Source: Annulohypoxylon bovei var. microspora (lineage: Eukaryota > Ascomycota > Sordariomycetes > Xylariales > Hypoxylaceae). Taken from it: DNA of 64,000 nt. The DNA lies in the NCBI GenBank assembly GCA_022836615.1, contig MU405289.1, positions 62,001 to 126,000 on the forward strand, read 5' to 3'. Position numbers and translations under genes: made by a program. A model generated the notes under the pieces. The model saw only the letters and a list, made by a program, of their open reading frames with translations. It was not told the origin of the DNA and ran no database searches. Below, piece by piece: positions 56,847 to 64,000 of the stretch. How positions within the stretch are numbered: position 1 is the stretch's first letter; every line of letters starts with the position of its first letter.

Positions 56847-57883
56847 ATGCCTATCGCTCTCACACCACCGCCGATTTTCGAGGTAAAGACCCTCGGTGAT
56901 GCCAAGGCTCAGCCTGCGAAGAGAAAGATAATATGTTTCTCTGGTATGTTAAATCCACACACAAACCTAGGTATCTAGATAAACCATCTGCTAACACAAC
57001 AACAGACTTCGACGGCACAATCTTCATGCAAGACACGGGGCACGTCCTCTTCGACGCGCACGGGTGCGGGTCGGCGCGGCGCGAGATCCTCGACGAGCAG
57101 ATCAAGACGGGCGAGCGGTCGTTCCGCGACGTGTCGGAGGAGATGTGGGGCTCGCTCAACGTACCCTTCGAGGACGGCTTCGAGGTGATGCGGACGGCGC
57201 TTGACATCGACCCGGACTTCCGCGCCTTCCACGCCTTCTGCCTCGCCAACGGCATCCCCTTCAACGTCATCTCCGCCGGGCTCAAGCCCATCCTCCGCAG
57301 GGTGCTCGACACCTTCCTCGGCGAGGAGGCCTCGGCGCACATCGACATCGTCGCCAACGACGCGCGCATCGCGGCCGACGGCAGCGACTGGAAGCCCGTG
57401 TGGCGCCACGACACGGCCCTCGGCCACGACAAGGCGCTGTCGATCGCCGAGGCGCGTGAGCAGGCCCAGCTTACGTGCGAGGACGGTTCCGTCCCGCTCA
57501 TCGTGTTCATCGGCGACGGCGTATCGGACCTGCCGGCGGCGCGCGAGGCCGACGTGCTGTTCGCGCGCCGCGGCCTGCGCCTCGAGGAGTACTGCCTCGA
57601 GCACGGCATCAAGCACATCCCCTTCGACACCTTCGCCGACATCCAGCGCGAGATCGCGCGCCTCCAAGAGGAGGACAAGCAAAAGACCGGCGGCCGCGGC
57701 GTTCCCGCCCGCTTCAACCCCCGCGCCAACCTGTGGAGGCGCGTGTCCAGCCAGAGCGCCGTGCCCCGCTACGTGGTCATGTCGCCGACGAGGGAGGAGA
57801 AGATGTTCCTCTGGCCCGAGGCCTTCTCCGAGCTCAAGACGCCGACCGTGGAGGTTACGGAGGCGGCTATTGCGGCGGCTTAG
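56847..57883 (+). CDS. HAD-superfamily phosphatase (phosphoserine phosphatase-like)
   Basis: Exons 56847-56943 and 57006-57883 (intron 62 nt, splitting the catalytic Asp codon) give about 324 residues. All HAD motifs are present: motif I DFDGT (Asp33 nucleophile, Asp35 acid/base), motif II Ser122 in VISAGL, a motif III Lys in GHDKA (about 174), and motif IV GDGVSDL (Gly202-Asp203 with Asp207) binding Mg2+. The cap between motifs I and II and the ARRGLRLEEYCLEHGI tail are typical of the fungal PSPase-like group (HAD subfamily IB). Members dephosphorylate small phosphometabolites; the substrate is not readable. The C-terminal 60 residues look like a fungal extension. The coding DNA is extremely GC-rich at third positions, which also creates long open frames on the opposite strand. 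Confidence 0.93.
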
Positions 57884-59880
57884 TTTCGTCTTGTCTACAT
57901 TGCATATATCGGCGTTTACGTATCTATTTTATCGGGGAGTTTGGCTCTAGCATTGCGTGGCGATATGGGATTACACGATATCATACGGGATAGCACAAGG
58001 AAGAGTTCCTAAGGCGTTTGGGTTGGGGCGTACATGATACAGTGGGTTGAAGATGGCACGAGAAGAACTGGAGAGATACATAGAGTCATAGATTACATTG
58101 GCTGAAGGGGTTTTATTTCGAGGGTTGAAAGTATTAAGAAACTGACAAGAAATAAACAAACTAAAAAAACCCAGTTGTTCAACACATGATCGTGATGAGA
58201 TACTTGGGCATCATGCTTCATCCTCCTAAAACAATATTTGGGGTTTCCATAACTTATGTCATATGTGACATCTGTCCTCTTATTCATCATCTTACATATG
58301 CTTCATTTCGGATTCGGTTCTTATTCCTATCTCGACTTACCACTAGGGCACCGCCAGGTCATACACGTACCTATCTCGATGTATTACATACTGCACAAAG
58401 AGCATGGTCCAAATCGAAAGATCGAGCCAATGGGGAGCAAAGGAATAGCCACTCTACCCGCAGCTATGTCTTAACAATTGGGGATCAGCCCATTTGACGT
58501 CTTCTAAATCCGATCCCTCCACATTAAGCCACTCAGCTGCCACCCTGGTTGGGCTGAGAAAAGAGGGACAAGAAATCCCACATCGAGCAGGAAGCAAAAA
58601 GAGCTGAAACGCTCGGTGATATGCGTTTCATGAGCCATTATGGTAGTTGATATATTGTACACGCGGGTAATCGGCTGCCAATACTTAGGCAGTCATCCGT
58701 TTATTGCCTTTCCTTAATATTCACGAATATCACATTGAGAGCAGACAATGTTCGTGTGGTCAGACTGAGGCGGAGCTCTCGGCAACTAACAGGTAACTAC
58801 CTACCTAAGTAGGTATGTATCTAGCATCGCGGTAGAAACGGCATCTTCAATGGCGATATTCTGATTCGCAGCCATCTTACGCTCCGAGTAACCGGCTTTT
58901 GGATCTACCCTTAGCTCTATGTGCAGCACTTCTGTCGGGTTGCTGCATGGAAGGTGGGCAGGGCTGGCAGGATGGGAAGATTTCCTTGTCGATACCCCTT
59001 AGCAGCTTAGGTAGGCTACCGCTACAGGGCTTCGTTGCATTTTACCAAGAGATCATCGATCATCGTCGTCCTGCAGCTAACAAAACACAGCCCTACTGCC
59101 AATTTGCGGTACAGCAACCGATGCTCTGTTTCGAACCTCTTATTCGAGTTGTTCTTTAATTATCTAATTATAAGTTCCCACACACGATCTTTACTTACCT
59201 ACCTACTTAGTAGGCAGATGTAGAACATCTAATGTTAGTACTAGGTAGGTAACCGATTGATATTCAATATCGAAAAAAACTATGAATTAGATTAGTTTGT
59301 GTTCCTCCAATATCCATCGATACTCCCCCAGCTCCAATAGAAGCTTTCCCGAGGCTTATATTTCCGTTCTAGACCGAGAGAAGTTTCAGTAACTTCCTAA
59401 ACCAGCTCTTAACTTTGACCTTTTACTTTTTTCATCCACGACTCGACCGTGTAAAAATCTATTTTTATCCAAACTTACCTTCGCCTTAATAGGATCAACC
59501 GATTTCTACATGTACTTACGCAAACACTAGACATTAATTCGTCATCTTAAGAGTGAACACATGCATCGAATCTACATGTACATATGTTTTACCTAGTGGA
59601 TGTTATGTATCTTCAATGTTAGTGAACCCAACAGCCCTGGGGCTCTGTGGTCACTGTGGCAGATGGAGCGGGGGTCGTTATTAGCGTCAGTAGCATCAAC
59701 TGATGATCGTAGGTACCCCCAATGAATAAAGTACCTCCACTGGTACTTCTAGCAGCTACCACTATGGAGGCCTGTTCGTACAACTGTGCAACAAACGTTT
59801 TGAGTTTTGGAAAATGGAAGAGGCTATGCCTAATAGGGTAAGGAGTACATGGGTATGTACTTAGAAATCAATAAAAGAGT
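57884..59880. other. Intergenic spacer
   Basis: 2 kb of AT-leaning DNA. It contains CTACCTACCTAAGTAGGTA-like inverted words near 58800 and 59205, and frames such as 58186-58497 and 58899-59159 that lack coding character. No gene is called. Confidence 0.5.
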
Positions 59881-61110
59881 ACTTGGATTTAATTGTACGG
59901 ATAAATGAATAGAGATTTGTCATGATACCTTTGGTTTAAAACTCAAATAACTTTCCTTCCAACAGGTTAAGTTTAAGATAAAATAGATCTTCTTATAGCT
60001 CTCAATTAAGCAATTCTAAAGATATAAGTTTCAATAAGCTGCACGTTATATCTTATGCGAAATAAGCTGTTGTATTGTTGTATCGCCGCTCCCAGTGTTG
60101 GTGTTGCGACCGGTTGCACGTGACCCCCCGAAACGCGTCAACACCTTGATACCTTATATATTTCTTCGTATATTTATATCAATATTAGTCTGTACGTAAT
60201 GCAACCTGTATTATTTCGTTTACTTTTGAATTGACTATTTATTATGTAAATTTAAATACGTTGAACCTAATATTGGTAAAGTTATTCGGGTGCGAATGTA
60301 AGGAAGTATATAATTAAAGGTTATCAATACGAATTTGTATGGGTAAAAAAGTACTCTCAGATGGTCCATGCGTATCGATAGGAATCTAAACCAATCAAAA
60401 AGCCGGTTTAGGTTTACCCGAGCTTGGTCCTTATTAAAATCTCTTATCGCGATAATCCCGGATCTCCGCCACAACGATTGATTGGGTGCATCGTTTTAAG
60501 GGTGGGTTTAATTTTCACTTTTTTACCAATCAAATCAAGCGGTCTCAGCTTTTGAGGTGGCCCGTTCGCGAAAAGGTAATTTTTTTGAAAAACAAAAAGC
60601 TGGCTTTCGCGCATGGACCAGGTGGGTGGCAAAAGTGATTACTTAAGGTGCTTACTTAATTGATTCCTTTCAATTCAACACACGTAAAAAAGACCTTTAA
60701 TCTAAATGATTAAGCAACCTTTGAAAAGGTGGTTAAGGCGTTAAAGAAAGGGTTATGGGTGGCCTAATGGATAATTAAACCAGTGTTTTTTTCGTCGGAT
60801 AAGAAAAAAATAAGAGTGGGTGATCGAGGAATCGAACCATAAACCTCCGGCTAAACTCGGGATATTATACCATCCGAACGGGTGGTTTCGCGTTTTTATA
60901 TATATTTATATTTATATACATATATTTATTCGTATATACATATATCTATGCGTATATATATATATTTAATAACATCTTTTCGTTATGTAAATATCCATAT
61001 ATTATATAAGTATTCTTTTTTTAAATATAAAGTAGATAAATTTTGCGCGGTTAGGATACACCTTACCCTTTTAGGTAAAATTAAAAATTGAAAATTAAAA
61101 ATGCACAGTT
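59881..61110. repeat. AT-rich island, possible decayed repeat
   Basis: A stretch dominated by A and T, rich in TA dinucleotides (notably 60896-60970, TATATTTATA words), with short broken frames on the minus strand. It contains the tRNA-like unit at 60804-60872. This fits a transposon or SINE relic mutated by RIP (C-to-T and G-to-A changes), but no terminal repeats, target duplication or recognisable transposase could be seen. Confidence 0.4.
60804..60872 (-). ncRNA. tRNA-like Pol III unit, probable relic or SINE head
   Basis: On the minus strand: an A-box-like TGGTATAATAT (60872-60862, 10 of 11), a perfect B box GGTTCGATTCC (60838-60828) 34 bases further, and a T7 run (60810-60804) about 17 bases beyond, as in Pol III genes. 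A T arm can be drawn only with mismatches and the acceptor stem does not pair, so it is unlikely to be a functional tRNA. Confidence 0.35.
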
Positions 61111-61755
61111 GTACGAACGGGCCTCCATAACCACGCATGCATGCACAAATTCAATTGGATTAGATGTAATTATCAACCGAACTGCCCCTCCAAAGATAAT
61201 TTAGTTCCAGCTTCAAAATGGGTCTGAGGTCCATGACAGCTTCTTTCCCTTAACTTACATCTCCTTTCATTTCAATTGTTATGAAATCTATATATCTAAC
61301 CTTGCTATCGAAACATACATTAATATCATCTTTATCATTTTAATTAAAGACCTTCAAAACTTGACTGACTCTTGAGTTTTTGAGTTATTGTATTCTTTTC
61401 TCTTTTCCTAGGTAGTCTCACGTTATAACCTACCTGCATGATATTCACGCCGAGCACATACTATCCTCCTTTGACATCATACCAAACCCCTAGCGCTCTG
61501 AATCCGATCAAGTATCACAAGCACCAAGCACCAAGCACAAGCACCTAAAAGCTGAAGAGGGGTTACAGGTACAGCAGGTACAATACCTACCTACATACTA
61601 CATACTACATACCAAGCAACTTCCAAGACGGGACCAAGCAAAACGTCACCCACGTTTGCACTTTCCCGCTCTTGTCCATCGAATTCACCCTCCCTAATTA
61701 TAACTTAAAATCCTACTTAGTCTATCTTCTCCGAATTTCCTCTTTCTCCTCCACC
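61111..61755. other. Intergenic spacer, PSD2 promoter and leader
   Basis: About 640 bases upstream of PSD2. It includes a CCTAGGTAG near 61409, a tandem of CAAGCAC units (61517-61544) and a CTACATA tandem (61591-61613). Pyrimidine-rich sequence runs up to the CCACCATGG start context. Confidence 0.5.
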
Positions 61756-64000
61756 ATGGTTCGTATCATACCTCAAAGATTGAAAACGTACACCACCAAC
61801 TCTACCGCCAATTCTACTACAAATAGTCGCAGCAGTAGTCCCATGCCGCCCAAGTCTGATACGAATGCCTTGGAGGGTCGAAAGGATACGGGGCTGGTCT
61901 TAAAGATAGTTGTGCTTCGAGTAAGGGCAATCAATTGGTTTTATTATTTCTGGTTACGACCATAAATTCTAACCTACTTGACACAGGCGAGAGATCTAGC
62001 AGCAAAAGATCGCGGAGGCACATCTGATCCGGTTGGTTAAATCCTTATCTCTAACTACATTCCCAGCTGGATAATGCGAACGAAGAACACGTAATCTAAC
62101 ATACCTTGTTATTCCTAGTATCTCCTACTAACATGCGGTGAAACCAAATTCGTCACTCATCATGTCCCGAAAACGCTGAACCCGGAATGGAACGTCGTTT
62201 GCACCGTCCCTATTACCGGAGTCGATAATTTACTTCTCGATTGTATCTGCTGGGACAAGGACCGCTTCGGAAAAGACTACCTGGGCGAATTCGATTTGGC
62301 CCTTGAGGAGATATTCTCTAACCAAAAGACCGAACAGGAGCCAAGGTGGTATTCTCTCAAGAGCAAGAGACGGGGGAAGAAGTCGAACAATGTTTCGGGG
62401 GAGGTTCTACTTCAGTGCACGTTGGTTGATTCGATAAACAAGGATGCGACAGATCCTCAGATTTTGGAAAAGCTCCGCTCGCTCGCAACTGCTCTACCTG
62501 AAACTGCATCTCGGAATCCCACCCCCAATATGACGCCTACGCTTGGCCCGACCTCTACGCCCAAGTTAGAATCCAACACTTCGACCCAGTCGAGCAGGAC
62601 CACCCCAGAAGGGTCTCAAGATGACGAGGATGAGGACGAGATTCTAGATGAAGAAGAAGAGGGAGATCCGAACAAGCCAGAAAATATCGAAAAGAGGAAA
62701 AGGAAACTTAGAATCAAGGGTCTAAAGCGTAAGAGGAGGCAAAATCCCTACGAATTTATCAACGGAGGCAGCGACGTAGTGGGCCTTATCTTCCTTGAAA
62801 TTTGCAACATCAACGACCTCCCTCCCGAGTCTAACTTCACGAAAACTAGCTTCGATATGGATCCCTTCGTCGTCGCGTCTTTGGGCAAAAAGACGTATCG
62901 TACGCGGGTTGTTCGTCATAACCTAAACCCCGTGTTCAACGAGAAGATGCTTTTCCATGTCCTGGGTCACGAGCGGTCATATTCTTTTGCTTTTACGGTC
63001 ATCGATCGCGACAAGATCTCCGGGAACGACTTCATCGCCTCAACCTCGTTTCCCTTGCAGGAACTGATCGAGAAGAGCCCTAAAGCTAACCCTGAGACTG
63101 GCCTGTACGACCTAAAGGAGCCGGCCGAGTACGTCCGGGAAAAGAAATCACGGCTCGCGAGGCTAGGCTTGTCAAGGTCATCATCGACCCAAAGCTTGTC
63201 CAAAGGGCGTCCAGTATTACCGAAGAACCCTAGTACGGCTTCGGCACTATCTCAGGTCGATGGACAGGTCGACACCAAGGTTGCCCCCACATCCGCTCCG
63301 AACCCCGCGTTGTTAACGCCGGATCAACTACCCAACTTGAACAATGGAAACGGAAACTCTAACGGCAACGGTAATGGCGAGGGCAACGACTATGCTGACG
63401 ATCCTGATTTCAACGTGTTCACAATTCCATTGAAGATGAAGAACTTAGAAAAATGGGAAGCCAAGCATAGCCCGATGTTGACTTTCCGCGCCAAATACGT
63501 ACCATATACCGCTTTGAGGCAACAGTTCTGGCGTGCGATGCTGCGACAGTACGATGCGGACGAAAGTGGCGAGATCAGTAAGGTCGAGTTAACTACTATG
63601 CTCGATACGCTTGGCTCTACTCTGCGCGAGTCTACAATCGATAGTTTCTTCCAGAGATTCCCGCATAAGGCGTCAAGTGGCGAGCAGGAGCTTACTATGG
63701 ATGAAGCTGTCATCTGTCTGGAAGATCAGTTAGATGCTAAGAACAGATCGCCTGCAGTGACCGACAAGCTAAAGAATCTGATGCCCGACACGGAAAAGAT
63801 GAAGAACCTACTCAACCCATCGAGCCAAAGCAGCAGTGTCACACCTTCGGAGGAAGGGTCCTTCATTCTCAGCTCAGAAGACTCGAGCGTTCAGGGGGTG
63901 CCATCAGGGACTTCAACTATTGTTGTCCCTGATCTCAGCACACCTGGAGAGGAAGGTGAGGCGTTGGACAAAGATGACCTCAACACCGACCGTGGTGAGG
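61756..64000 (+). CDS. PSD2: Phosphatidylserine decarboxylase 2, N-terminal part (partial)
   Basis: Exons 61756-61920, 61987-62031 and 62119 to beyond the window edge, with introns of 66 and 87 nt. About 697 residues are visible and the frame is open at 64000. The ATG has a strong context (CCACCATGG). PSD2-type enzymes decarboxylate phosphatidylserine to phosphatidylethanolamine at Golgi/endosomal membranes. Visible domains are a first C2 domain (residues about 48-165, with ARDLAAKDRGGTSDPYLLL and WDKDRFGKDYLGE), an acidic then basic linker, a second C2 domain (about 294-400, LEICNINDLPPESN, then DMDPFVVASLGKKTYRT), and an EF-hand with a full calcium loop, DADESGEISKVE (about 548-559). The catalytic C-terminal domain with its LGS/T self-cleavage site must lie beyond the window, so catalytic competence cannot be judged. 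Confidence 0.93.

Noticed and set aside
56860..57729. Open frames of 235-289 codons on the minus strand opposite the HAD phosphatase gene
   Set aside because: They mirror the sense codons and arise from extreme third-position GC. The sense frame carries all HAD catalytic motifs.
1..64000. CRISPR arrays, rRNA genes, secondary-metabolite backbone genes, intact transposases
   Set aside because: Looked for on both strands. No regular repeat-spacer array, rRNA sequence, PKS/NRPS/terpene synthase or transposase motif is visible.

Overview
This is a stretch of nuclear DNA from a filamentous ascomycete fungus. The evidence is many short GT-AG introns (about 49-120 nt), long AT-leaning intergenic spacers, two Zn2Cys6 transcription factors, a MYND protein and a Thr-rich secreted protein of kinds typical of Pezizomycotina, and fungal forms of COQ7, RTF1, epsilon-COP and PSD2. 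Family resemblance suggests Sordariomycetes, possibly Xylariales; that placement is inference. I read about 22 genes. Exon-intron structures were worked out by hand from splice signals, reading phase and protein family continuity.

Layout. 1-14000: a MATE transporter, a MARVEL-domain membrane protein (minus), a mitochondrial FAM210/DUF1279 protein, a small uncharacterised protein and a PNGase A-type glycoamidase. 14000-22200, all minus: an SGNH/GDSL hydrolase, a GNAT acetyltransferase and COQ7. 22800-36600, all plus: RTF1 (divergent from COQ7), an Old Yellow Enzyme, a Zn2Cys6 regulator, a Rieske-AIF oxidoreductase and a long coiled-coil protein. 39100-49000: a Thr-rich secreted protein with eight exons, a MYND zinc-finger protein (minus), a tiny Cys-rich ORF, an MFS transporter (minus) and a second Zn2Cys6 regulator (minus). 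50800-64000, all plus: a disordered 832-residue protein, epsilon-COP, a HAD phosphatase and the 5' part of PSD2, cut by the window edge.

The genes are mostly unrelated housekeeping and accessory functions. Two neighbourhoods could be functional groups: OYE + Zn2Cys6 regulator + Rieske-AIF reductase (26.1-32.9 kb, same strand), and MFS transporter + Zn2Cys6 regulator (43.4-48.9 kb, same strand). No polyketide, peptide-synthetase or terpene backbone gene is visible, so neither is a classical metabolite cluster. I found no clear new multi-gene system.

The spacers hold a recurring palindrome, TACCTAGGTA, with four exact copies and many partial ones. They also hold three tRNA-like Pol III promoter relics and an AT-rich island near 59.9-61.1 kb that looks like decayed repeat DNA. 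The best small-scale observations are the Cys-rich ORF at 42931, the hidden third exon of the MYND gene, a GC-AG intron in the OYE gene, a 27-nt microexon in the MFS gene and a tandem splice acceptor in the secreted-protein gene.
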